A stretch of DNA of 64,000 nucleotides from Inia geoffrensis. Its lineage: Eukaryota; Chordata; Mammalia; Artiodactyla; Iniidae. The notes beneath the pieces are model-generated. The model searched no databases. It worked only from the letters and a program-made list of their open reading frames with translations, and was not told where the DNA came from. The stretch covers positions 52,359,001 to 52,423,000 of the forward strand of contig CM070901.1 of NCBI GenBank assembly GCA_036417435.1. Direction: 5' to 3'. Shown here piece by piece: positions 22,119 through 33,439 of the stretch; within the stretch, counting starts at the first letter, position 1, and every line of letters begins with the position of its first letter. A program made the translations under genes and the position numbers.

Positions 22119-24903
22119 AAATGTCCCTTACACCAAGGGACAGATCATCCAAACAGAAAATAAATAAGGAAACACAAGCTTTAAATGGCACAATAGACCA
22201 GATAGATCACATTGATATTTATAGAACATTCCACCCAAAGGTGGCAGAATACACTTTCTTCTCAAGTGCACATGGAACATTCTCCAGGATAGATCACATC
22301 TTGGGTCACAAATAAAGCCTCAGAAAATTTAAGAAAATTTAATTCGTATCAACCATCTTTTCTGACCACAAAGCTATGAGATTGAAAATCAACTACAGGA
22401 AAAAAACTGTAAAAACTACAAATACATGGAGGCTAAACAGTGTGCTGCTAAATAACCAAGATATCACTGAAGAAATCAAAGAAGTAAAAAATACCTGGAA
22501 ACAAATGACAATGAAAACACGACAACCCAAAACCTATGGGATGCAGCAAAAGCAGTTCTAAGAGGGAAGTTTATAGCAATACAATCCTACCTCAAGAAAC
22601 AAGAAAAATCTCAAATAAACTATCTAACCCTACACTTAAAACAACTAGAGAAAGAAGATCAAAGAAAACCCAAAGTCAGTAGATGGAAAGAAATCATAAA
22701 TATCAGAGCAGAAATAAATGAAATACAAACAAAGAAAACAATAGCAAAGATCAATAAAAATAAAAGCTGGTTCTTTGAGAAGATAAACAAAATTGATAAA
22801 CCCTTAGACTCATCAAGAAAAAAAGGGAGAGGATGGAAATCAATAAAATTAGAAATGAAAACTGAGAAATCACAACTGACACCGCAGAAATACAAAGGAT
22901 TATGAGACTACTATAAACAACTATATGCCAATAAAATGGACAACCATGAAGAAATGGACAAATTCTTGGAAAGGTACAATTTTCCAAGACTGAACCAGGA
23001 AGAATTAGAAAATATAAACAGACCTGTCACAAGTAATGAAATTGAAACCATAACTAAAAATCTTCCAACAAACGAAAGTCCAGGACCAGAGGGTTTCACA
23101 GGAGAATTCTATCAAACATTTAGAGAAGAGCTAACACCGATCCTTCTCAAACTCTTCCAAAAAATTGCAGAGAGAAGAGCACTTCCAAGTTCATTCTATG
23201 AAGCCACCCTCACCCTGATACCAAAACTAGAAAAAGATATCACAGAAAATGAAAATTATAGACCAACATCACTGATGAACATAGATGTAAAAGTCCTGAA
23301 CAAAATAGTACCAAACAGAATCCCAGAGCACATTAAAATGATCATACACCATGATCAAGCGAGATTTATCCCAGTGATGCAAGGATTCTTCAATATACGT
23401 AAATTAATCAATGTGATACACCACATTAACATATTAAGGAATAAAAACCGTATGATCATCTCAATAGATGCAGAAAAAGCTTTGGACAAAATTGAACACC
23501 CATTTATGATAAAAATGCTCCAGAAAATGGGCATAGAGGGAACCTACCTCAACATAATAAAGGCCATATATGACAAACCCACAGTAAGCATCATACTCAA
23601 TGGTGAAAAATTGAAAGCACTTCCACTAGGATCAGGAACAAGACAAGGATGTTCACTCTCACCACTCCCATTCAACATAATTTTGGAAGTCCTTACCATG
23701 GCAATCAGAGAAGAAAAAGAAATAAAAGGAATACAAATTGGAAAAGAAGTAAAACTGTCACTGTTTGCTGATGACATGATACTGCACATAGAAAATCCTA
23801 AAGATGCCACCAGAAAACTAGTAGAATTAATCAATGAATTTGGTAAGGTTGCAGGATAGAAAATTAATGCACAGAAATCTCTGGCATTCCTATACACCAA
23901 CAATGAAAAATCAGAAAGAGAAATTAAGGAAACATTCCCATTTACCATTGCAATCAAAAGAATAAAATACCTAGAAATAAACATGCCTAAGGAGGTGAAA
24001 GACTTGTACTCAGAAAACTATAAAACACTGATGAAAGAAATCAAAGGTGACATAAACAGATGGAGAAATATACCATGTTCTTGGATTGGAAGAATCAATA
24101 TTGTGAAAATGACTATACTACCCAAAGCAATCAACATATTCAATGCAACCCCTATCAAACTACCAATGGCAGTCTTCACAGAATTAGAACAAAAAATTTT
24201 ACAATTCATATGAAAACACAAAAGGCCCCTAATAGCCAAAGCAATTTTGAGAAAGAAAAATGGAGTTGGAGAAAACAGGCTCCCCTTCCTCAAACTATAC
24301 CACAAATCTACCGTAATCAAGACAGTATGGTACTGGCACAAAAACAGAAATATAGATCAATGGTACAAGATAGAATGCCCTGAGATAAATCCACACACAT
24401 ATTGGTACCTAATTTACAACAAAGGAGGCAAGAACATACAATGGAAAAAAGACAGCCTCTTCAATATGTGGTGCTGGGAAAAATGGACATCTACATGTAA
24501 AAGAATGAAATTAGAACACTACCTAACATCATACACAAAAATAAACTCCAAATGGATTAAAGACTTCAACATAAGACCAGACACTATAAAACTCTTAGAG
24601 GAAAACACTCTTTGACGTAAACCACGCAAGATCTTTTTTGACCCACCTCCTAGAGTAATGGAAATAAAAACAAAAATAAACAAATGGGACCTAATTAAAC
24701 TTAAAAGGTTTTGCACAGCAAAGGAAATTTTAAACAAGACAAAAAACAACCCTCAGAATGGGAGAAAACATTTGCAAATGAAACAACAAAGGATTAATCT
24801 CCAAACTATACAAACAGCTCATGGAGCTCAATATCAAGAAAACAAACAATCCAGTTAAAAAATGGGCAGAAGACCTAAATAGACATTTCACCAAGGAAGA
24901 CAT
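22119..24903 (+). mobile_element. Twin-primed LINE-1, inverted 5' part (sense)
   Basis: ORF2 sequence without 5' UTR, ORF1 or 3' UTR. It starts inside the endonuclease domain ('gggacagatcatcc', matching L1 copy 2 at 27919) and stops abruptly inside the ORF2 C-terminal region ('gaagacatgca'). Loss of the 3' end is unusual for a normal L1 insertion. It is explained if this is the inverted 5' part of the minus-strand L1 whose 3' part lies at 14042-15465. The right edge abuts the duplication at 24904-24918 followed by AA, giving the TTTT/AA endonuclease site. Confidence 0.85.
22936..23859 (+). pseudogene. L1 ORF2 RT fragment in the inverted 5' part
   Basis: A 307-codon open stretch covering most of the reverse transcriptase: '[13 protein letters not shown]', the catalytic Asp in '[12 protein letters not shown]', '[11 protein letters not shown]' and the 'FADDMILHI' box. 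It ends at a TAG (23857-23859) where L1 copies 1 and 2 have a Tyr codon (VAGYKINAQ). Further open pieces continue at 23983-24213 and 24247-24615 after more mutations. Dead copy. Confidence 0.85.
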
Positions 24904-24918
24904 GCAACATGTTGTTTT
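24904..24918. repeat. Right target-site duplication of the twin-primed L1
   Basis: gcaacatgttgtttt, matching 14027-14041 at 13 of 15 bases, followed by AA. The strand shown therefore carries the preferred L1 endonuclease context TTTT/AA at the expected end for a minus-strand insertion. Confidence 0.75.
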
Positions 24919-25268
24919 AAAGGGTAATTTGAAAGGGTGAAATGTTTCTGGTGTGGAATTTCAATTCTCTGTATTAACTATAGAAAGAGAAATTAAACTG
25001 GTGATTGGACGCTGTGCCCCTCTCTCGCCTCGGCCTGAGTGGGCCAGAGTCCCCGAGTCAGAGGCTCCTTTAACCCCATCCTGTCTGAGCGAAAAACAGA
25101 TGCCCTCCAGCGACCTACAAGCAGAGGCAGGGCCAAATCCAAAGCTGAGCCCCTGGGAGCTGTGATAACAAAGAAGAGAAAGGGAAATCTCTCCCAGCAA
25201 CCTCAGAAGCAGCGGATTAAAGCTCCACAATCAACTTGATGTACCCTGCATCTGTGGAATACATGAAT

Positions 25269-25800
25269 AGACAGTGAATCATCCCAAATTGAGGTGGTGG
25301 TCTTCGAATGCAAGATCTATGATTTTTTCCCTTTTTCTTCTTTTTGTGAGTGTGTATGTGTATGCTTCTCTTTGAGATCGTGTCTGTATAGCTTTGCTTC
25401 CACCATTTGTCCTAGGGTTCTATCCGTCCATTGTTTTTTTTTCCCTTTTTTTCTTTAAAAAAAATTATTTTTTCTTAATAATTAATTTTAATAATTCTAT
25501 TATACTTTACCTTCCCTCTTTCTTTCTTTCCTTCCCTCCTTTAGACAACGAATCATCCCAAGTGGAGGAGGTGGTCTTTGAAAGCAAGATTTATGATTTA
25601 TTCCCCTTTACCTCTTTTCATGAGGGTGTATGTGTAAGCTTCAGTGTAAGATTTTGTCTGTATAGTGTGGCTTCCACCATCTGTCCTAAGGTTGTATCCA
25701 TCCCTTTTTTTTTTCCCCTAAATAATTATGTTTTAATTCAATAACTTTATTATACTTTACTTCATTCTATTTTACTGTATCTACTTTCTGCCTTTTTTCC
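25269..25800 (+). repeat. Tandem monomers in L1 5' UTR (about 274 bp unit, 2 copies)
   Basis: Unit 1 is 25269-25542 and unit 2 begins at 25543. Matching landmarks in order are 'gaatcatccca', 'gaggtggtct', 'gcaagat', 'gtctgtatag', 'gcttccaccat', 'tgtccta' and 'ttatactttac'. The second unit fades into the pyrimidine tract. Units differ by substitutions and a few indels. Confidence 0.85.
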
Positions 25801-25990
25801 TTCCTTCCTTCCTTCCTTCCTTCCTTCCTTCCTTCCTTCCTTCCTCCCTCCCTCCTTTCTTTCCCTCTTGCCTTCTTTCCTTCTTTTCTTCTTTTTCATT
25901 CTTCCTTCCTTCCCTCCTTCCTTCCTACCTCCCTTCCTTCCTTCCCTCCTTTCCTTCTTTCTTTCTATCTACCTACTTCTACTAATTCTC
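25798..25990. repeat. (TTCC)n and polypyrimidine tract
   Basis: About eleven TTCC units near 25799-25842, followed by impure C/T repeats to about 25990, inside the L1 copy 2 5' UTR. Confidence 0.9.
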
Positions 25991-26514
25991 TCTACTTTCT
26001 CTCCCTTTTAATCTGAGCCGTGTGGATGAAAGGTTCTTGCTGCTCCAGCCAGAAATCAGGACTCTGCCTCTGAGGGGGGAGAGCCAACTTCAGGACACTG
26101 GTCCACAAGAGACCTCCCAGCTCCACATAATATCAAATGGTGAAAATCTCCCAGGGACCTTCACTTTAACACCAGCACCCAGCTTCACTCAACGGCCAGC
26201 AAGCTACAGTGCTGGACAACCTATGCCAAACAACTAGCAAAAAGGAACACAACCCCACCCGTTAGCAGAGAGGCTGCCTAAAACAATAATAAGTCCACAG
26301 ACAACCCAAAACACACCACCAGACGTGGACCTGCCCACTAGAGAGACAAGATCCAGCCTCATCCACCACAACACAGGCACTAGCCCCCTCCACCAGGAAG
26401 CATACACAACCCACTAGAACAACCTTAGCAACTGGAGACAGACATCAAAAACAATGGGAAATATGAACCTGCAGCCTACAAAAAGGAGACCCCAAACACA
26501 GTAAGATAAGCAAA

Positions 26515-27405
26515 GTGAGAAGACAGAAAAACACACAGCAGATGAAGGAGCAAGATAAAAATGCACCAGACCTAACAAATGAAGAGGTAATAGGCAGTCT
26601 ACCTGAAAAAGAATTCAGAATAATGATAGTAAAGATGATCCAAAATCTTGGAAATAGAATGGACAAAATGCAAGAAACAATTAACAAGGACCTAGAAGAA
26701 CTAAAGACGAAACAAGCAACGATGAACAACACAATAAATGAAATTAAAAGTACTCTAGATGGGATCAATAGCAGAATAACTGAGGCAGAAGAACGAATAA
26801 GTGACCTGGAAGATAAAATAGTGGAAATAACTACTGCAGAGCAGAATAAGGAAAAAAGAATGAAAAGAACTGAGGACAGTCTCAGAGATCTCTGGGACAA
26901 CATTAAACGCACCAACATTCGAATTATAGGGGTTCCAGAAGAAGAAGAGAAAAAGAAAGGGACTGAGAAAATATTTGAAGAGATTATAGTTGAAAACTTC
27001 CCTAATATGGGAAAGGAAATAGTTAACCAAGTACAGGAAGCAGAGAGAGTCCCATACAGGATAAACCCAAGGAGAAATACACCAAGACACATATTAATCA
27101 AACTCTCAAAAACTAAATACAAAGAAAGCATATTAAAAGCAGCAAGGGGAAAAAAAACAAATAACACACAAGGGAATCCCCATAAGGCTAACAGCTGATC
27201 TCTCAGCAGAAACTCTGCAAGCCAGAAGGGACTGGCAGGACATACTGAAAGTGATGAAGGAGAAAAGCTGCAACCACGATTACTCTACCCAGCAAAGATC
27301 TCATTCAGATTTGATGGAGAAATTAAAACCTTTACAGACAAGCAAAAGCTGAGAGAGTTCAGCACCACCAAACCAGCTTTACAACTGCTAAAGGAACTTC
27401 GGTAG
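26515..27405 (+). pseudogene. L1 ORF1 (copy 2), slightly broken
   Basis: ORF1p, the trimeric RNA-binding protein of the L1 ribonucleoprotein. The open stretch 26515-27198 holds an N-terminal basic/glutamine-rich part, a long heptad coiled coil ('KMQETINKDLEELKTKQ', 'RITEAEERISDLEDK') and the RRM ('TNIRIIGVPEEEEKK', 'ENFPNMGKEI'). The C-terminal domain ('LQARRDWQDILKVMKE', 'FRFDGEIKTFTDKQKL') is out of frame because of small indels near 27165-27200 and 27265. The first in-frame codon at the expected start is GTG where I expect an ancestral ATG, so the initiator is probably lost. The reconstructed frame would end at TAG 27403-27405, close to the usual ORF1p length of about 300 residues. Confidence 0.85.
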
Positions 27406-27463
27406 ACAAGAAACACAAGAGAAGGAAAAGACCTATAACAACGAACCCAAAACAATTTAGAAA

Positions 27464-30400
27464 ATAGGAATAGGAACATACATATCGATAATTACCTTAA
27501 ATGTAAATGGACTAAATGCTCCCACCAAAAGACACAGATTGGCTGAATGGATACAAAAACAAGACCCATATATATGCTGTCTACAAGAGACCCACTTCAG
27601 ACCTAGAGACACATACAGACTGAAAGTAAGGGGATGGAAAAAGATATTCCATGCAAATGGAAACCAAAAGAAAGCTGGAGTAGCAATTCTCATATCAGAC
27701 AAAATAGACTTTAAAATAAAGACTATTACAAGAGACAAAGAAGGACACTACATAATGATTAAGGGATTGATCCAAGAAGAAGATATAACAATTGTAAATA
27801 TTTATGCACCGAACACAGGAGCACCTCAATACATAAGGCAAAAACTAACAGCCATAAAAGGGGAAATCGACAGTAATACATTCATAGGAGGGGACTTCAA
27901 CACCCCACTTTCACCAATGGACAGATCATCCGAAATGAAAGTAAATAAGGAAACACAACCTTTAAATGATGCATTAAACAAGATGGACTTAATTGATATT
28001 TATAGGACACTCCATTCAAAAACAACAGAATACACATTTTTCTCAAGTGCTCATGTAACATTCTCCAGGATAGACCATATCTTGGGTCACAAATCAAACC
28101 TTGGTAAATTTAAGAAAATTGAAATTGTATCAAGTATCTTTTCCGACCACAACACCATGAGACTAGATATCAATTACAGGAAAAGATCTGTAAAAAGTAG
28201 CAACACATGGAGGCTAAAAATACATACTCAATAATGAAGTGATCACTGAAGAAATCAAAGAGGAAATTAAAAAATACCTAAAAACAAATGACAATGGAGA
28301 CACGACGACCCAAAACCTATGGAATGCAGCAAAAGCAGTTCTAAGAGGGAAGTTTATAGCAATACAAGCCCACCTTAAGAAGCAGAAAACATCTCGAATA
28401 AACAACCTAACCTTACACCTAAAGCAATTAGAGAAAGAAGAACAAAAAAACCCCAAAGTTAGCAGAAGGAAAAAAATCATAAAAATCAGGTCAGAAATAA
28501 ATGAAAAAGAAATGAAGGAAACAATAGCAAAGATCAATAAAACTAAAAGCTGGTTCTTTGAGAAGATAAACAAAATTGATAAACCATTAGGCAGACTCAT
28601 CAAGAAAAAAAGGGAGAAGACTCAAATCAATAGAATTAGAAATGAAGAAGGAGAAGTAACAACTGACACTGCAGAAATACAAAAGATCATGAGAGATTAC
28701 TACAAGCAACTCTATGCCCATAAAATGGACAATCTGGAAGAAATGGACAGATTCTTAGAAATGCACAAACTACCAAGGCTGAATCAGGAAGAAATAGAAA
28801 ATATGAACAGACCAATCACAAACACTGAAATTGAAACTGTGATTAAAAATCTTCCAACAAACAAAAGCCCAGGACCAGATGGTTTCACAGGCGAATTCTA
28901 TCAAGCATTTAGAGAAGAGCTAACACCTATCCTTCTCAAACTCTTCCAAAACATAGCAGAGGGAGGACCACTCTCCAATTCCTTCTACGAGGCCACCATC
29001 ACCTTGATACCAAAACCAGACAAGGATGTCACAAAGAAAGAAAACTACAGGCCAATATCACTGATGAACATAGATGCCAAAATCCTCAACAAAATACTAG
29101 CAAACAGAATCCAGCAGCACATTAAAAGGATCATACACCATGATCAAGTGGGCTTTATTCCAGGAATGCAAGGATTCTTCAATATACACAAATCTATCAA
29201 TGTGATAAACCATATTAACAAATTGAAGGAGAAAAACCATATGATCATCGCAATAGATGCAGAGAAAGCTTTTGACAAAATTCAACACCAATTTATGATA
29301 AAAACCCTACAGAAAGTAGGCATAGAGGGACCTTTCCTCAACATAATAAAGGCCATATATGACAAACCCACAGCCAACATCATCCTCAATGGTGAAAAAC
29401 TGAAAGCATTTCCACTAAGATCAGGAACAAGACAAGGTTGCCCACTCTCACCACTCTTATTCAACATAGTTTTGGAAGTTTTAGCCACAGCAATTAGAGA
29501 AGAAAAGGAAATAAAAGGAATCCAAATCGGAAAAGAAGAAGTAAAGCTGTCACTGTTTGCAGATGACATGATACTATACATAGAGAATCCTAAAGAAGCT
29601 ACCAGAAAACTACTAGAGCTAATCAATGAATTTGGTAAAGTAGCAGGATACAAAATTAATGCACAGAAATCTCTGGCATTCCTATACACTAGTGATGAAA
29701 ACTCTGAAAGTGAAACCAAGAAAACACTGCCATTTACCATTTCAACAAAAAGAATAAAATACCTAGGAATAAACCTACCTAGGGAGACAAAAGACCTGTA
29801 TGCAGAAAATTATAAGACACTGATGAAAGAAATTAAAGACGATACAAATAGATGGAGGGATATACCATGTTCTTGGATTGGAAGAATCAACATTGTGAAA
29901 ATGACTCTACTACCCAAAGCAATCTATAGATTCAATGCAATCCGTATCAAACTGCCACTGCCATTTTTCACAGGACTAGAACAAAAAATTTCACAATTTG
30001 TATGGAAACACAAAAGACCCCGAATAGCTAAAGCAATCTTGAGAGCAAAAAACGGAGCTGGAGGAATCAGGCTCCCTGACTTCAGACTATACTACAAAGC
30101 TACAGTAATCAAGACAGTATGGTACTGGCACAAAAACAGAACGATAGATCAATGAAACAGAATAGAAAGCCAAGGGATAAACCCACGCATGTATGGACAC
30201 CTTATCTTTGATAAAAGTGGCAGGAATATACAGTGGAGAAAGGACAGCCTGTTCAATAAGTGCTGCTGGGAAAACTGGACAGCTACATGTAAAAGTATGA
30301 GCTTAGATCACTCCCTAACACCATACACAAAAATAAGCTCAAAATGGATTAAAGACCTAAATGTAAGGCCAGAAACTATCAAACTCTTAGAGGAAAACAT

Positions 30401-31280
30401 AGGCAGAACACTCTATGACATACATCACAGCAAGATCCTTTTTGACCCACCTTCCTAGAGCAATGGAAATAAAAACAAAAATAAACAAATGGGACCTAAT
30501 GGAACTTCAAAGCTTTTGCACAGCAAAGGAAACCATAAACAAGACTAAAAGACAACCCTCAGAATGGGAGAAAATATTTGCAAATGAAGCAAATGACAAA
30601 GGATTAATCTCCAAAATTTACAAGCAGCTCATGCAGCTCAATAACAAAAAACAAACAACCCAATCCAAAAATGGGCAGAAGACCTAAATAGACATTTCTC
30701 CAAAGAAGATATGCAGTCTGCCAACAAACACATGAAAGAATGCTCAACATCATTAATCATTAGAGAAATGCAAATCAAAACTACAATGAGATATCATCTC
30801 ACACCAGTCAGAATGGCCATCATCAAAAAATCTAGAAACAATAAATGCTGGAGAGGGTGTGGAGAAAAGGGAACCCTCTTGCACTGCTGGTGGGAATGTG
30901 AATTGGTTCAGCCACTGTGGAGAGCAGTATGGAGGTTCCTTAAAAAACTAAAAATAGAACTACCATATGACCCAGCAATCCCACTACTGGGCATATACCC
31001 TGAGAAAACCGAAATTCAAAAAAAGGCATGTACCAAAATGTTCATTGCCACTCTATTTACAATAGCCCAGAGATGGAAACAACCTAAGTGCCCATCGTCA
31101 GATGAATGGATAAAGAAGATGTGGCACATATACACAATGGAATATTACTCAGTGTTAAAAAGCAACGAAATTGAGCTATTTGTAATGAGGTGGACAGACC
31201 TCGAGTCTGTCGTACAGAGTGAAGTAAGTCAGAAAGAGAAAGACAAATACCGTATGCTAACACATATATATGGAATTTAA
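27464..31280 (+). pseudogene. L1 ORF2 (copy 2), best preserved copy
   Basis: ORF2p nicks target DNA and reverse-transcribes L1 RNA. The endonuclease is open to 28234, with 'NVNGLNAP', the Glu of 'CLQETHF', 'GGDFNTPLS', 'SRIDHIL' and 'FSDHNTMRLD'. The reverse transcriptase lies in one 638-codon stretch, 28239-30155, with the first catalytic Asp in '[11 protein letters not shown]' (about residue 340) and 'FADDMILYI' (about 440-448). The C-terminal CX3CX7HX4C motif is in 30711-31280, which ends at the natural TAA. Defects: ATA instead of ATG at the expected start (27464-27466), a frameshift near 28215-28240, TGA at 30153-30155 (Trp in copy 1), a one-base insertion near 30450 and a frame change near 30660-30690. 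Confidence 0.9.
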
Positions 31281-31650
31281 GAAAAAAAAATGTTATGAAG
31301 AACCTAGGGGTAAGACAGGAATAAAGACACAGACCTACTGGAGAACGGACTTGAGGATATGGGGAGGGGGAGGGGTGAGCTATGAGAGGACGAGGGAGGA
31401 GCATGGACATATATATACTAACAAACGTAAGGTAGATAGTTAGTGGGAAGCAGCCGCTTGGCACGGGGATATCAGCTCGGTGCTTTCTGACTGCCTGGAG
31501 GGGTGGGATAGGGAGAGAGGGAAGGAGGGAGACGCAAAAGGGAAGAAATATGTGAACGTCTGTATATGTATAACTGATTCACTTTGTTATAAAGTAGAAA
31601 CTGACACACCATTGTAGAGCAATTTTACCCCAATAAAGATGTTAAAAAAA
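31281..31650 (+). other. L1 copy 2 3' UTR with G-rich tract
   Basis: Between the ORF2 stop and the tail. It contains a purine/G-rich run 'ggggagggggaggggtgagc' (about 31358-31380), typical of L1 3' UTRs, and the terminal 'accccaataaagatgtt' with AATAAA poly(A) signal. Confidence 0.85.
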
Positions 31651-31671
31651 TATATATATATATATATATAA
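31648..31671. repeat. (TA)n at L1 tail
   Basis: About eleven TA units follow the L1 copy 2 A-tail, a common fate of L1 tails. Confidence 0.9.
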
Positions 31672-32580
31672 ATGTATTTACAATAACTGACTTATGAAAA
31701 ATGCCCAGGACAATTACACTTCCCCTTTTTAGAAAACTGTCAAATAAACACATCAAACTGAAAAAAAATAAAAAAAATAAACGTGATTGGATAATTTTTG
31801 TGATATCCTCTTACAGAATATTTGAGTTTAAATTTTATATAATAAACTAGGGAAGAGTCAGGACAATTAACAACAGCAATAATAATAATTTAATATCCAT
31901 TGTTCATTGAGAACCAGATATTTGCCACATCCTTATCCATATGATACGTACACATTATTTCTATCCTTATATTTTACAAATTTGCAAATTGAGTCTCAAA
32001 GAGATTAAGTTCAACTATCTAAACACTCACGGTTACTATTCAACATCCACACTATTTCTCTGGATCACAATCAACTCCTCAAAATATTTCTAGCTACTTA
32101 AACATCATATGATTCCAGGTACTTCCCTTTTCTCCAGTAAAGCCGATCCCAGTTTTGGTCGATCTGTGCTTTGCCTCTGCTGTATTAGGGTGAAGTTTTT
32201 TTTCCTGACTTCATACATTGGTGTGGTGGTTATTCCCAGAGGTCTGAAAAAATGAAGTTATCAGTACATGAACAGAGTCTCTCCTCATGGTGATTCATCT
32301 TAGGATACAGTTCAGCAATGCCTGCATCTGAAAGTGATATGCATTTGCCCACAGGTCGGTGTACCAGGCACAGCTCTTTCTTTAACACTGGCATAATTTA
32401 GCTTAAAATATTAAATCTAAAAAACTTGGTCACTGTTCAAAAACTGTTTGCACGGATCTGTTCTAACAATGGGAGATTCCCACCTTCAGAGCCGCTTTCT
32501 GGAGCTAAGAAAGCCTCTCTATTACATTACAAGAGCTTATTTGAGGAAGTACCATATAAGAAGGGTGGAAAGAGTAAAAA
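31672..32580. other. Unique AT-rich sequence
   Basis: Nothing recognised apart from an A-rich patch near 31760-31785. Confidence 0.4.
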
Positions 32581-32582
32581 TC

Positions 32583-32790
32583 ATGGGCTTCAAATCTTGG
32601 CTCTGCTGCTTAGGAGCTGTGTGGATTCTCAGTGCCTCTGTTTCCCTGTTTGTGTAATGGGTGGGGGTGAAGGATGGGAGAGGAGATAACACCTATTTTA
32701 AAGAGTGGTATGAGGATAGGAAAAAAACATATGGGCCTGGTATAAATGAAGTAGCCAACAAATGGTAGTCATTGTTATTATTAGTCTCAT
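32583..32790 (+). mobile_element. MIR SINE
   Basis: 'cttggctctgctgcttagga', 'ctctgtttccctg', 'tatgaggatagg' and the end '...ttgttattatt' follow the MIR order from tRNA-like region to 3' end. Confidence 0.6.
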
Positions 32791-32825
32791 AGGAAATTCC
32801 TATTCCCTAGCAGAAGGAAGGGTCC

Positions 32826-33260
32826 TGTGTTCGTTTTCTGTGGCTGCTGTAATCAATTACAATTTATTCTCTCACAGTTCTGGAGGCCAGAAGTCTGAAA
32901 TCAATGTTTGGCGGGGATGTACTTCCTCTGGAGGCCCTGGAGGAAATGTACCCTTTGCCTTTTCCAGCTGCTTGTGGCTGCCAGCATTCCTTGACTTATG
33001 GCCGCATCATGCTAACCTCTGCCTCTGTGGTCACATTGCCTCTGCCTCTTTTGTCTATTTAATCTTCTTCTGCCTCCCTCTTATAAGGATGCTTGTCATT
33101 GGGTTTTGGACCCACATGGCTAACCCAGAATGATCTCATCTCAACATCTTTTAACTTGATGTCTGCAAAGATCGTCCTTCCAAGTAAGATGGCATTTATA
33201 GGCATTTATAGGGGATTAGGACATGAATATCTTTACTGGGCTACAGTTTAACCCACCCTA
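32826..33260 (-). mobile_element. MaLR/MLT1-type solo LTR, antisense
   Basis: 'gtggctgctgtaatcaatt', 'tctctcacagttctggagg', 'ccttataagg'-like 'cctcttataaggatgct' and 'gatctcatctcaaca' follow the order of a reversed mammalian MaLR-type LTR. Non-coding fossil. The subfamily is not certain. Confidence 0.55.
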
Positions 33261-33439
33261 GATCCTGAAGGAACGGGTAAGGTATTTTGTTTTGTTTACT
33301 TTTGGCAGGTATTGTAGAACATGTGTGGTACACGGAAAGCTTCCTGACTGGGGTAATGCAGTGATGATACTGATGACCAGGGAGCAGCACGAGGCTGCAA
33401 CAGATTCTGAGAGGGGACAATAACGTATCCAGAGAAGCA

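Larger units (their letters stand above)
25010..26440 (+). promoter_or_regulatory. L1 copy 2 5' UTR (former internal promoter)
   Basis: Starts with a CpG-containing segment ('cctctctcgcctcggcc'), then two tandem monomers, then a long pyrimidine tract with (TTCC)n, then a conserved purine-rich leader ending at the ORF1 start. By family knowledge the L1 promoter resides in this region. Nothing shows current activity. Confidence 0.55.
25000..31650 (+). mobile_element. Near full-length LINE-1 (copy 2)
   Basis: The best-preserved L1 here. It has a 5' UTR (about 25000-26440) with duplicated monomers and T/C-rich tracts, ORF1 (26515-27405), a short spacer, ORF2 (27464-31280), a G-rich 3' UTR, the end 'accccaataaagatgtt' and A-tail, then (TA)n. 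The 5' edge is uncertain within about 24950-25020 and I could not find a clear target-site duplication. Both ORFs are mutated, so it is not autonomous now, but it is much less decayed than copy 1. Confidence 0.9.

Noticed and set aside
26445..27167. 240-codon minus-strand open frame, plus similar ones at 19266-19757 and 29282-29740
   Set aside because: Antisense shadows of L1 ORF1/ORF2. They are hydrophobic because they oppose lysine-rich codons, and there is no independent evidence for them.
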